Shown: positions 26,611 through 37,338 of the stretch, piece by piece
Numbering within the stretch: the stretch's first letter is position 1
Layout of the letters: the number at the start of each line of letters is the position of its first letter
Assembly: GCA_950295325.1 (NCBI GenBank)
Contig: OX485809.1
Coordinates: 25,436,144-25,482,000 of the forward strand
DNA from: Polytrichum commune
Lineage: Eukaryota > Streptophyta > Polytrichopsida > Polytrichales > Polytrichaceae
Length of the DNA stretch: 45,857 nucleotides
Direction: 5' to 3'
Notes under the pieces: model-generated
What the model saw: only the letters and a program-made list of their open reading frames with translations
Told to the model about the DNA's origin: nothing
The model's database searches: none
Translations under genes and position numbers: made by a program

Positions 26611-26642
26611 ATATATACATACATACATATATATATATATAT
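26611..26642. repeat. ACAT/AT microsatellite
   Basis: Tandem acat units merge into an AT run. Confidence 0.9.
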
Positions 26643-27291
26643 CATATTTGTTTATTTATATCATATTAAGAAATTATGTTACAGTTTACCCTCCATATTC
26701 TGACACTTGATTATACGACACCTTGACTATACAATGCATCTCATGTCGACAAAACTTTCTAGCATTAATTTACATCCATACTACAACGATGACTATGATG
26801 TTTGTAATACATAATTTTAAGCCCTAATTTGTCATATAATAGAGATAAGTAATGCACATGCATAGTGGGATGTGCATATTATAATTCAAGGTTGATGTGT
26901 TGATATATATTTCAAGGTTGATATATGGAACATGCAAGGGAACCTCGGAGAACATGGGGGAACATTGTGAGCTTATTTCCTCAATACAAATGTTTTTTCA
27001 TACAAGTATGTATCCTAGTACTTGTGAGTTGAATCATATCTTTGTTAAAATTTGGTGCATCTCAATATATCCTACTCCATTGGTTCAAAGCATGAAGGTA
27101 GTACCATAACCATGCACAAACAAAGAATCCTTGCATATTCAGTATGTGTGTGACAATCAATATAACAACATGGTTTAGATTGTTTTGATCTAATTCGGTA
27201 TGGAAGTTGTTAGTTGGCCCCTTAAAAATGAATGGTGCTTCCGGCACCCATATAAATCAACAAACTTGAAACTTGAAAGGGAAATCATAAA

Positions 27292-27676
27292 ACTTGATGG
27301 GGAGTTGAACCCCAAGCCCATAAGGATGTGCCTTGTGCACTCAAATTACTACAAAGTTGACATCACATAGGAATGTGTAACTAACTTTGAACCACAATAT
27401 TATAAGCAATGTGATGTTCAATGATGTAGTTCTATTGGATAGCACAACTAGCCTTATAAATCAGGGCAACAATAAAATTAACCATAAAGGTCAAAAATTT
27501 ACTAATTCAAAGCCAAACACGGAGCAGTTAAAAACCACATAGTGCACTACCAATGCACATCAATTGTTAGTCTAGTATGATGAATGACAAAATGGATTAA
27601 CAATTAAACATGATGGGGAGTTGAACCCCAAACCTAGATGGTTGTGTCCTATGCACTTAAGTTACCTACAAAACCA
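27292..27676. repeat. Two direct repeats of about 70 bp, 315 bp apart
   Basis: Copies at 27292-27362 and 27607-27676 share tgatggggagttgaacccca and then a run of similar bases (cctatgcactt-like). The core looks like a tRNA T-arm in reverse, so a SINE-type origin is possible but not shown. Confidence 0.6.
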
Positions 27677-27903
27677 ACACATTACTACGAATCACATCCA
27701 AAATAATATGGCATGAACAAAACCAAATTGGTTGCTAATCAATTTTCTTCATTTGAAGAAGATACATCAGTGGAGGACTCTTATGAAGTGGTATCATCCG
27801 TTGTCGAGTTAACATCTTTGTCACCGATGAGGTCTGTAATAGTTTGTAGAATGGCATTTGGCAATTCATAGACAATGATACCACCCTTTTGCATTTAAGA
27901 CTT

Positions 27904-29461
27904 CTAAACCATAGGAAATTTGGAAAGAATGACTAAATGAAAGTGATTGTAGACAAGCCCTTTAACAATCTCCAACACATATGAAGTCCTCTTATGTTCT
28001 AAGTGCTTGAAGTAAACAACTTTGACTATGTCATCACCTAGTCGTACCGGTCCATCATATGCATCCCTTGGCACATCATCCCTATCAATTGTGTGCAAGC
28101 AAGTTGAACACATTGAAGTACCCAAAAATTGTCACCTTTTGGGTATCTAGGACTTGGATGCACTTGTACACAAACATCATCACCAACTTCTAAATCTGCA
28201 ACCAACACCTTACCATCCTCCCTATACCCCACGCCTCATACTCCTTGAAGACTTCTTGGTCACATTCCACATCAGTTGATGCACATGGCTGCAATGTAAC
28301 AAACTTCCATGTGTCCACATAGGTAAGGTTCACGCAAGTACTTGAGGTGAGACCCAATTTAGGTGAAACATAAATTACAAAAACATGAAAATTTGCACAT
28401 GTGCAAAATATTTTTTTTGACATATATGAGATAGAGCAAATGGGGTGTTACTCCTTGACCCATGGTTTTGTTATGCAATCAAAGGATTGCTCATGATTGA
28501 TGTCGCCAAATTTGATTTCTCAAAAGTTTCTATGCACATCACATTGCCTTGCAAACGAATAAGGTGAATGTTGCACTGGATCAATGGACCATTTTTTAAA
28601 GAATTCCACAAATGAACATGCACCTGTCAACAAGATCCCTTGAGTTGGTTTGGTGTTGTTCATTTCGAAGAATTTGTTTAAAATAGGCCCCCGCTCCATC
28701 ATGGGGCCCTTTACCATGACCCATGCCCAATAGTCCCACTTCATTGTGCATCCATGGGGGAGTTGATCACATATTGTAATGGATAGGTATCTAGATACAT
28801 GGAACCAACTTCTTGCCCCCTTAATTTCAGAAGATCATCTGTTTGACCAAACATAATGCAACATGGGAATCAAATCATTTTCCTTCAAGTATCTCCAGTG
28901 TAGCTAAAAACACTTTTGCACAAAGATGTTATCACGCTTAGGGTCATTTGATATATATAATGGTGGTCAATAATCAACTTTGGACAATTCTTGGCTATGG
29001 GGTCATAGTTTGGGTTCAATCTGTAACAAATGTGGACCAATATTGTTAGTTGTTGGTTAATCCAATGTTATTCTTGAGTTATGTTTTGTTGTTTGAATGT
29101 ATAATTCTTTGCAAAATCCACAAGAGACAAGATCTTGCCTTTTTGTAAACTCTCCTTACAAAGCTTGAACTACCTATGTTGCCAAGATGCTGTAATTGAT
29201 GCATAACAAATTTTTTCAACTTAGGTGCAACAAACTCCAAAATTCTTTGAGGCTTGTGTGTTTTTGCTTTGGATGTACAACGTGTTTAGTTTCACTTTTC
29301 TTGGTGAAACTAGCTTTGACCTTGTGAAACCTCCTCCATTTCAAGATTATATCACTACTTGGGGAAGTCTCAAGTGGACATAAACTTAAGGGAGTTTTAA
29401 AGCCATAGTTTTTGGAAATATCTTTCAAGCATTTGAGTTGAAACCACTCTGAGCTCACCAA
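27904..29461 (-). pseudogene. Degraded mobile-element-like protein gene, many frame breaks
   Basis: Successive minus-strand frames read as parts of one long protein, broken by stops and shifts: NYGFKTPLSLCPLE and WRRFHKVKASFTKK (29216-29461), then SLVDFAKNYTFKQQN (about 29110), then KGARSWFHVSRYLSIT, MKWDYWAWVMVKGP and ACSFVEFFKKW (28520-28840), then STDVECDQEVFKEYEAW (28190-28423), VGDDVCVQVHPSPRYPKG (28038-28232) and DAYDGPVRLGDDIVKVVYFK (27904-28125). The FxxNYxxxxQN block followed by a KGxRSW block resembles a repeat-associated protein family seen in many eukaryotes, probably transposon-linked. I cannot name it with certainty. Function is lost in this copy. Confidence 0.55.
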
Positions 29462-29469
29462 ATTTCACA

Positions 29470-31270
29470 CAATAAAGGGACCACAAATCAAAAGACTTTC
29501 TAATTCCTTTACCATAAGCCTTACATGTGATAGGTGTGGTAGAACTAGAGGGTATGTTAGGGTCTATACAAACAACACAATTGCATGTACAACTTGACTC
29601 CTCACTTCTACCAAGCTATGTAGAATGAAAGCGCAAAGGATTGAAAGCGTCCTTGTTTTTTGACATTTGTTGGTGGTATTTGTAGCATCAAGAGTTGAAG
29701 ACTCTTTTTTTGGGAAAATGAAGGCTTCAAGTAGCAAGACAAGGGGAATCCAACAACTTCTAGATGCCTTTTACAAAACATGGTGTATAATTCCAGCTAC
29801 CAATACAACAACCCATACATTAGGTTTAAGCGCATGGGATATCAAAGGATAGCATGAATGAAAGCTTAACACAAGAAAGGACATCAGGATGGACAAATTA
29901 TTGAAGGATATCAAGATGCCAAGGATCTCAAGAGTCAGGACATGTCATGATGGTGATGATCAACCTTAGTTAAAGGATTGGCCAAGTTTGAAAGGACCTC
30001 CAAGTCCTTGTGTTATGAAAATAACTTTGGATATAGGAAATCTACCTCGTAGGACATATCAAGGAAATAACCACATGATCAATAGGTCATGTCCTACACA
30101 CAATGAAATGAAATTGATTTTAAAGTCAGGGAAGCCAAAAAGGCTAATGGGATTGATAGGACACATGATATATACATCTTAAAATATTTGACAAGCATAT
30201 GAGTAAGGTCAATGACATCTTTGAGAACCTGACAGGAAAATGAAGCAAGCCAACAAAGGAAACTAAACAAACCAAAATAATACACAAAGCAAATTTGGGG
30301 CATGAGATGTACATTCTATGGCAAAACATGTCAAACATAAGCATGCACAACATAAGAGCACAATAATGAGAAAGAAACATAGATTTCTTTATAAGCATAC
30401 CTTTGATGTTTCCAACATATGACGTGCATGTTGTTTCTACATTCCAGGGCAAGAAGGCATCTTGACATGTTTGGAAGTTGGGGAGACACTTGTCTCCTAT
30501 ATCCACAAAGTTTTAACCAATTGTTTTGTAAATTCATCCAATGCATCACACCTAGTTTTCATTCCACATCCAACATTTATCTACGATGTAACCCTCTTTT
30601 TAAGTTTTCTTATTGACATCCACTAATCCACTTGTCACGGTATGCGGCGTCGGTGGCTGCATCTTATCCATGGGATTTCATTCATTTAGATTTAATTGGA
30701 TGAATTTTAAAAGTTGGAGAGATGCTCCTAAGTGAGGAGCCTCCTCCTTGGCTTGGCATTCTTGCCAAGTTAAGCATTGTGATTGAGTGTGTGGAGAGAG
30801 CTTATGTGAGGTGAACATTACATGTTTTTGTAATAAATCTTGAGTTCTTCTCCCCTTATTTACACTCTTGGATTCTCCCATGGTGGAGTGAAAGATAATT
30901 TGACTTATTGTATGCATTTAAAGAGAGAATTAAAGCTCTTACAAGGATTTGACTTTCTTCTTTCCCACTTGGCAAGAATGCTTTATTTTTCTTTTTTTCT
31001 TCTTCATTCTTGAGATATAACACGCAAGAGAGGGCATGAGGAAAATGGGTGACGAAGTTGTAGAGTGTCAAAGTGAAGAACACCGCGGATTTGCGGACCA
31101 AGAAGAAGAAGAATGTTTGCTTGTAAATGACACATCAAGATAAATTGTGCTGATAAATTGTTGAATTTTCAATGGAATTTCTTGTCATTTGGTTGCTTGC
31201 AAGCTTGAGATCACACCATTGAGCTGTGAAGAAACATTTTTATTTTAGATTGAAACAAAAAAAAACAAAT
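29470..31270. other. Intergenic region, nothing recognised
   Basis: This is AT-rich sequence with scattered short frames and no domain, RNA gene or tandem repeat. It is probably further mobile-element background. Confidence 0.5.
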
Positions 31271-32050
31271 TAAAGAGGTGTGGGAGAACCGACTCCGGGA
31301 GCCGAAGCCTATAGTTGGCTCTGTCCGCAAAGGCAGAGTCCGCGGTAGCCGGTGTCATGTCATTTGTTGTGAGATGTCTGAAAAATATGAAATTTCTAGA
31401 CATGGTAGTTTGTTGGAGGTTTCATATTATCTGTCCTCTAAACTAATCCTCATCCATTATCAAATATATTTTGAAATTTACATACAAATGAAGTATCCCA
31501 CCAAACATCTCATTAAATTCTCACATCAAATTTATAATCTAACATGCATAAACCAAGTTAATCAAGTTTCGAAATATGTTCTTTATAAACAAAATGTAGA
31601 AATACAACTATGTCTCAAGTGTCTCTCCACACGTCTTCTAATCACCTCATCACCCTCAAGCTCCATAGTGCCTAGAAACACTAAGGAAACTCTCAAACCC
31701 TTAAGAAGTTCCAACTCTCTAACTCTAAAGAAGTCCAACTCTCTAACTCTCAAGAAACTCCAACTTTCTAACTCTCAAGAAACTCCCACACTCCAAGCTC
31801 CAAAACGAGAACACCTCCAAAAAGAAGAAGAAGAATAATAAGAATAAGGATGCTAATCACCTCAACTTCCCACCCTTAAATACCCTTCCTTTGGACCCCC
31901 TTGGCCAATAGAAAGCCTTTGGGGTTAAGGTACAAAGACCCCTTTGCGGCTAAGGCTTGGCCGCCGCCACCGCCGCTAAGCCCTAATCCACCCTAACCTA
32001 ACTTTATCCTACCCGGTTATTAAACTATGACCGGTCCTCAACTATTACAA
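31271..32050 (-). mobile_element. LTR-like sequence, minus orientation
   Basis: Read on the minus strand, the segment has a TATA-type box (tatttaaggg, about 31875-31883) followed by a T-rich, ttcttcttctt leader and then Ser/Leu-codon-like tandem units, the usual build of a plant LTR around its transcription start. About 27-30-bp units (aactctctaactct..aagaa) repeat at 31708-31790. A GC-rich block sits at 31300-31355. No matching second LTR was found in the window, so the assignment is tentative. Confidence 0.35.
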
Positions 32051-32219
32051 ACTAGAATATAACCATATCAACATCATTTTACTAACATATAGAAACTCTA
32101 CCAACTCATCTAATTGCCAAGTTTCGACCCTTATCCGACACACATCACGACACTGACGGCAGCTGGTAGCTGAGCCGGTTGCGGGGCCTGGGCGTGGCCA
32201 CCTAGCCTTTCCCCCGCGG

Positions 32220-33560
32220 CCATATGGTTTCACATTATTGGACGAGTTATTGGCATTCATGGGGAATGCTAAGGATCAACGGGAGATGGCACCTAAGGTT
32301 GCATTGGTGCGTCATCCCAATAATCTTTTTCCTCCCTAGCGTGATTCCGCTGTGCTATTCCAGAGGTGTGAGGACATTGTTCTTTCTGTCGGTTCTACAA
32401 CACCACTCATCCGTGATACCCCTTTGGCGTTGGCACATTCCATTTCATGTTGTCTGCCAGATGAGGGAATCACTTTGGTGGAATTGTTTGGGGGCATTGG
32501 GACAAAATTGGCGGCCGTGTTGGAAGTTGGTCTTATAGTTCGACAGTACATCTATATGGATGATAGACAGGTGTCCAACCATGTGGTTTGTCACCATTTC
32601 CACCAGTTGATGGTGTTGTACCCAGAGCAGTTGGATCCAACTGCCATTCGTGGGTGTTTTGCACGTCTTCCTCATGATGTTACACTTATCAGTGAGGCAG
32701 ACTTACGCAGGTTGGGTCCCATGGATATGGTCATCGCAAGATGGCCATGCTAAGGCCACTCATATACTGGAGCCGGCCGAGGGTTAAAGGATCACATGTT
32801 TAGTATTTTTTGGAACCTCATCCGGCTCATGCAGTGGTGGTTTGCCAACCAACCTTTCTTTCCAGGGTACATATTTGAGAATATACCTCTGTTGGGGGAC
32901 TTTCAAGACAAGGTATTAGAAAGCAAATATTATGTTTGTCAACACCTTGGTGATCCCATTTTTGTGGATACGGTGTGCCTTGGTTATTATTCTCACCGGC
33001 CTCGGTGGTTTTGGATCAATTTCGCACTACTATCCACTTTAGCTGCAACATTTTCTGTAGTGCCTCCACCTTCTGATAAAAAGGTGGATGACATCTTGGA
33101 TCCTCACCGGACCTTTTTGCCGGTTGTTCAAGATGATTTACCTTTGTTTGGCATTGGTCAACAAAGTAGGGGCACCACGGAGGGCCTTTTCCACAGTCCT
33201 TCGCATTCCGCGATCGGGTCCTGACATGGTGTGGGATGATCATACCAAAACCCATACTGAACCTTTGTTTGATAAATGAAAGTATGCCATGGGATTCCGC
33301 ATGGGCACCATAGCAGCTTTTGGCCTTTCTGAGGGCTAACGGCGCGTCGTGTTGGGCGAAGTCATGGTGTGGACTGTTGGTTTTGCCTTGCATTACAACG
33401 GCATCATGGTGACTAGTTGTTGTCTCTAGGGACAGAGGACTCTGATCAGGGGGACACTGCGGTCCACATCCATGGAGGAGGGAATTGAGGCCATGGTTGG
33501 AGAAGCCGCATAAATCTCTCGATTCGAGTAACAGGTGATGGAGGAGCTTTGAGCTCAACA
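32220..33560 (+). mobile_element. Retrotransposon-borne cytosine-5 DNA methyltransferase, degraded
   Basis: The plus-strand translation shows C5-methyltransferase motifs in order: motif I ITLVELFGGIGTKLAAVLE (from 32470); IV WPC at 32742-32750 with the catalytic Cys kept; VI YIFENIPLLGD (about 32868); VIII HRPRWFW (about 32995); then MGFRMGTIAA and LSEG*RRVVLG (about 33290-33350), matching IX-X. This unpermuted order fits DNMT3-type enzymes and excludes the rearranged plant DRM order. The frame is broken by stops at 32751, 33277, 33337 and 33427 and by a one-base shift near 33145. In motif IV the usual GxPC Gly is Arg. It is followed at 33.7 kb by the Ty3/Gypsy reverse-transcriptase N-terminus on the same strand, so the gene belongs to the element. 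This copy cannot make active enzyme. Confidence 0.85.
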
Positions 33561-33704
33561 TGTTTAAACTATTTTAGCTTCTTCGCCTCCAATGGTGTCC
33601 TCATCATCACATATTGGTGGTGATGAAGAGAGGCCAAACTTTATTGCAAGTACTGAGGTTGTGGGCATGGTTAATGCCCCTCATCTCAGTAACAATTAGA
33701 GTCC

Positions 33705-34088
33705 GTGCCAAAATCAGGTGGTTCCCCTTTGGTGGAGAAGGAGACCACAAGGTTTGATGATTGGCCATTGGAATTAGACCCTCATCTCACTAGTGTTGAG
33801 GCACGGAAGGTACAAACGTTCATTCACTCATATTGTAGGTGTTTTTCTTTTAGCCTTCAAGATCTTGAAGGCTATAAAGAAAACCCCATCCACATTTAGC
33901 TAGAAAACGACCATCTGATTTTTTGGAGACCTTATAGGCTTAGTGTTTCCGAGAGGATTGGTGTTCATGCTCATTGCCAAGAGCTCTTTGCAGCAAGGCT
34001 GATCGAATTCTCCAACGGGAAATATGCTTGTGCTATGGTTGTGCCATTGAAGAAGGATATCTTTGGCAATTGGGAGTATGTGGATTAA
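33705..34088 (+). mobile_element. Ty3/Gypsy pol fragment, start of reverse transcriptase, truncated
   Basis: The plus-strand frame reads SFSLQDLEGYKENPIHI, a stop at 33897, then HLIFWRPYRLSVSERIG, ELFAARLIEFSNGKYACAM and VPLKKDIFGNW, ending at a stop at 34086. This is the segment that precedes the reverse-transcriptase catalytic palm in Ty3/Gypsy elements (RPYR..E..L..GLI..S.S..A.....KKD). The palm with its YIDD-type motif, RNase H and integrase are absent, so the copy is truncated within about 20 codons of that point. Confidence 0.85.
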
Positions 34089-34089
34089 G

Positions 34090-35035
34090 ATGCATCCAAA
34101 CTGCATAATAAAATTAGGAAAACACAACATTTGGATTGAACCGCTCTCACTAGCAATCTCCAACCGTTTGATTACAAATTGTTGCACTTGTACAGTCTGA
34201 TTTGATGCCACCTTTAAAATCTATCATCTTGGTCTCAAATCTTAAGGACTTGGAAATAGTCATAATTTCTCCTTCATTGTATCCTTTAGGTACATATATG
34301 ATGATTCCTCTAAAACTAAGTAATTTTTCAATTCTAAAAGCATGTGCATGTAAGGCATGGGTAGAGCTCTTAAGACATTTTAAATTTTCTAGCATTTGAA
34401 TTGTTCTTGACATCCTGATCCTTGATGCCTTGAACAGTCCTAGATCTTGGGTACACTTATGAATGTCCTATCAAATAGAAAGCTTAGAATGGACGTGTAT
34501 TATTGCTTCCAAAAATCTTGAATGAAAAGGGTACCCACTAGTGCAAATTACATAGAATTTTTTATTTTTTATTTTTTTCATGTCCTGACTTGCCCTAGAA
34601 AATGTTGATGCCTTCAAGACAAAGTCATATAGAATTTAGAAAACTCCTCTTGACATAACACAATGGTGAAATCCATAATTATATATACATTTTGTTAGCT
34701 AAAAGGCTAATAGATCTGAGAATGTAAACAAGACACAAAATAAAAGGCATGTTCATTTTTATGATAAGAAGAGTTTAGGACCTTTGTCCTTGGGATAGTA
34801 CTTTGGGGTACTTCAAGGATGCATATGCCCACTTGCCCATGGGGGATGCATTCATTTTTGGAACTGGGAACCACGTGTGCGCATGACCATGAAATTAATA
34901 CCTTAATATACAAAATTACTTCCTTCTTAAAAATTAATATATGTAAAAATATGTAGCTAAAAAATCCCCCAAACACATACACAAGTGAGAAATAAATAAA
35001 TCATATTGACCCCAATCATATGTATACGCCAAAAT
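34090..35035. other. Intergenic region, nothing recognised
   Basis: No gene-like frame on either strand. The sequence is AT-rich with no tandem or inverted repeat that I could find. Confidence 0.5.
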
Positions 35036-35037
35036 TA

Positions 35038-35563
35038 TCATGTGGGAATTATGGCTAAAGTATTGTTAGCAAAGTATAAATATTTATCATTGATGAAATC
35101 CTTAAACACTTGATCATCTGTTGGATATATTTTATACAAAACTGTTTCTAGAATATAAGTTATTGTAGCCAATGCAATGAAAGTTTTTAACTCTACTATC
35201 CAATGATATGTCAAATTATAGGTCCACGTTGACCCGTTCTTATTTTGATACCAACATAATCCTATTTCCATATTGGAAAGTCATTTGGTTGTCCAAGAGG
35301 TCAATGGGTTGTCTATGCTCAATCCACCTATTGCCAAATTTAGAGTGCGTTTCATAGACCCTTCCCAAATACCAAATCTTGGGTTTCAATGTTTTGGCCA
35401 ACTTGTTTTTTCTCCCTCTTTTCTTCACTCCTTCAAAAACTGCTTGAGAGACAAATAATATTGCACAATCACATCCCAATTTCAATGAATAATCATTATC
35501 CCCAGCTCTAGATAGTTGAACTTTAGGAGTTTTATACAAGAAGAGAAGAATAACCACATACAA
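35038..35563 (-). pseudogene. Unidentified coding fragment, probably mobile-element derived
   Basis: The minus-strand frames read like conserved protein: GDNDYSLKLGCDCAILFVSQ, GRKNKLAKTLKPKIWYLGRV and RWIEHRQPIDLLDNQMTF (35240-35563), then after a frame break VELKTFIALATITYILETVL (35038-35271). It is rich in aromatic and charged residues, with no start context or complete domain. The frame break and the surrounding mobile-element block suggest a relic. I do not recognise the family. Confidence 0.4.
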
Positions 35564-35579
35564 GCTCTACCCTTGTTCA

Positions 35580-36060
35580 ACATGTGCTTTAGGTTTTCCA
35601 AAGGGTGGTCTTTCCCTCTCTCGTCCTAAACCCTGAATTTCAAGATGAATGTAATTTACATATTGGATCAAATATTCCATTTGGACCTCTTGTAAATGAC
35701 CCCTTTCATTATAATTGACTAGGACCTCATGGTAGGATTACAACTAGGATCCTGTGAATAATACGCGTAGTATATTTACAAAACTTGAATAAAGAACCTA
35801 TACCTAGGCACAATTAATATTCCTTTTGTACACCCACGTGTCCTATATGGGCCACATTGAGTGCACCCCCTGTGCACTTGCCTCTCCCATCTAAGCAATT
35901 CTAAATTTCCTTCATGGAGATGAGCTCCACCTAATCCCAACACCTTGTTTCCCTCATTATTCCACTACATTGGGAAGTTTGGGAAACCTAGGACCCTATT
36001 TTTTGAATTTGTTCCCTAGACCTCGGTGAGAGGGCACTCCCTTGGTATCAAAGCAATATA
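35580..36060 (+). mobile_element. Possible LTR end with tRNA-Met-type primer-binding site
   Basis: At 36043-36054 the sequence tggtatcaaagc differs by one base from the primer-binding site complementary to plant initiator tRNA-Met (TGGTATCAGAGC). The preceding stretch would be the LTR. No gag or second LTR is seen downstream, so this may be a solo remnant or a chance match. Confidence 0.3.
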
Positions 36061-36395
36061 AGTTAGCAAAAATCCACCCTAAACACATTAAAAACACGAG
36101 TGTGCCACAAATTGAGCTTGTGGGCTCACCAATTTTGCACTCAACCTTGGTGTCTGCACAACCCCACAAATCGACAAAGAGGGCAAAATTGTAAACCTCA
36201 AATGATTTTATTCAACCTCATTTGAGTTTATTTAGTCACCCTTCGCTGAAGCTCGCACAACTCAAGCTCTCCTCCAACGACTTGGTAGAGTGCCTACCGA
36301 CCGACCAACTGCCTTGCCCATGGACCCCCCCCCCACCCGACCCCAACATCCACCTAGCTATGCCCAGTCTCCTTCCCACCTACCTTTGGGGGCTG

Positions 36396-36478
36396 GGGCG
36401 AACCAACCCGTACACTGGTTCCTTGGAGGCAAGGGTTTAGGCATCCAACAAGGAACGAGTGTATGGGTTGGTTCGCCC
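36396..36478. repeat. Inverted repeat, arms about 31 bp with few mismatches
   Basis: Positions 36396-36426 pair with 36448-36478 (the arm carries gggcgaaccaaccc, then tacact.gttcctt). The loop is about 21 nt. The structure reads as a small foldback; it is too short to code for anything. Confidence 0.8.
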
Positions 36479-36719
36479 AAATCTACCTTTGGGCTACATG
36501 CCCACTTATCATTTTAGGCCGGAACAACTGAACTTGTTGCAAGCTTGGGGCATGGAATTATGACTTGGGATATTTTTACCTGAGAGACCAACTTATCGTT
36601 AGTGGGAATGAGCTGGAAACCAAAATAAATTGAGTCTTTGAGAATAGCATGAGAACAATTTGAAGGGCTTGAGAAATGTTATGAATGGAGTCCAAGAACT
36701 AAACTAGATATCTACTCAC

Positions 36720-37133
36720 TTAGAGCATCTCCACCCTTGGGCAGAAAGGCAGGCTCTCGAAATGCGCTTTGAAGGGCTCCAAGCATGCACTAAATTTTTT
36801 TAGGGTGGCACTCCCCCACCGTTACTTGCATACTAGCTCTTCAAGCTGAAAAATTGTCAGGAATATTCCCTGTAATGACGTGTCCGAAACTACAGAACCG
36901 CTCCTGATTCCCAAAAGTGGCACGATTCACTGAATCGCAAGTGGATGAGGCCCCGGAATGTGGACGCAGCAAGAGCAACGCTCACCCGCGAGGATAGTGA
37001 GTGGAGCCGGAAGTTTGAAGAGCCCTGGCAATCAAGGCCTCGGTGTTGGGGAGGGGTGGGGCAAGTTTTTCTCCAAGGCTGCGTTAAAGGGCTTGCCAAG
37101 TCCCTTTAACGCGGCAGGGTGGAGATGCTCTTA
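36720..37133. mobile_element. 408-bp MITE (PIF/Harbinger-type) with TTA target-site duplication
   Basis: The 14-bp terminal inverted repeats are perfect: gagcatctccaccc at 36723-36736 and its reverse complement at 37117-37130. Both ends are flanked by TTA (36720-36722 and 37131-37133), the duplication made by PIF/Harbinger insertion. The element carries no transposase, so it would move only with help from elsewhere. Near its right end is an 11-bp-arm hairpin (37081-37112). The sharp ends suggest a fairly recent insertion. It lies 125 bp from the tRNA gene. Confidence 0.85.
37081..37112. repeat. Hairpin inside the MITE
   Basis: Arms gcgttaaaggg and its exact reverse complement enclose a 10-nt loop. 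Confidence 0.9.
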
Positions 37134-37257
37134 TGCCACTAAGTGTGTAAACATTCTCCTCAAATGGAATTGGTTAAAGGTAAACTTATTCCCCAAAATG
37201 AAGATAAAATATAAGATGGGATTGGACGAAGGGTTGCACATGTCCACGTGTCAGGCA

Positions 37258-37338
37258 GTTGATATGGCCGAGTTGGTCTAAGGCGCCAGATTAAGGTTCT
37301 GGTCCGAAAGGGCGTGGGTTCGAATCCCACTGTCAACA
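37258..37338 (+). tRNA. tRNA-Leu, anticodon AAG
   Basis: The gene has an intact cloverleaf: acceptor stem gttgata / tgtcaac (one G-T pair) plus discriminator A; A box tggccgagttgg; anticodon stem ccaga / tctgg around a loop with AAG; a long variable arm typical of Leu; B box ggttcgaatcc. There is no intron. CCA is not encoded, as expected for a nuclear gene. A T5 run at about 37371 may end polymerase III transcription. It should decode CTT and CTC leucine codons after the A becomes inosine. Confidence 0.97.

Larger units (their letters stand above)
24450..27890. other. Intergenic region without a gene
   Basis: No conserved ORF was found on either strand; the open frames are short and lack domain-like sequence. 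It holds an AT microsatellite at 26611-26642 and a pair of direct repeats at 27292 and 27607. The segment just above 24450 is probably distal promoter of the receptor kinase, and the rest looks like mobile-element background. Confidence 0.6.

Noticed and set aside
31278-31838. 186-codon plus-strand frame
   Set aside because: Its Ser/Leu/Lys-rich end comes from the 27-30-bp tandem units in an LTR-like region, so it is not a protein gene.
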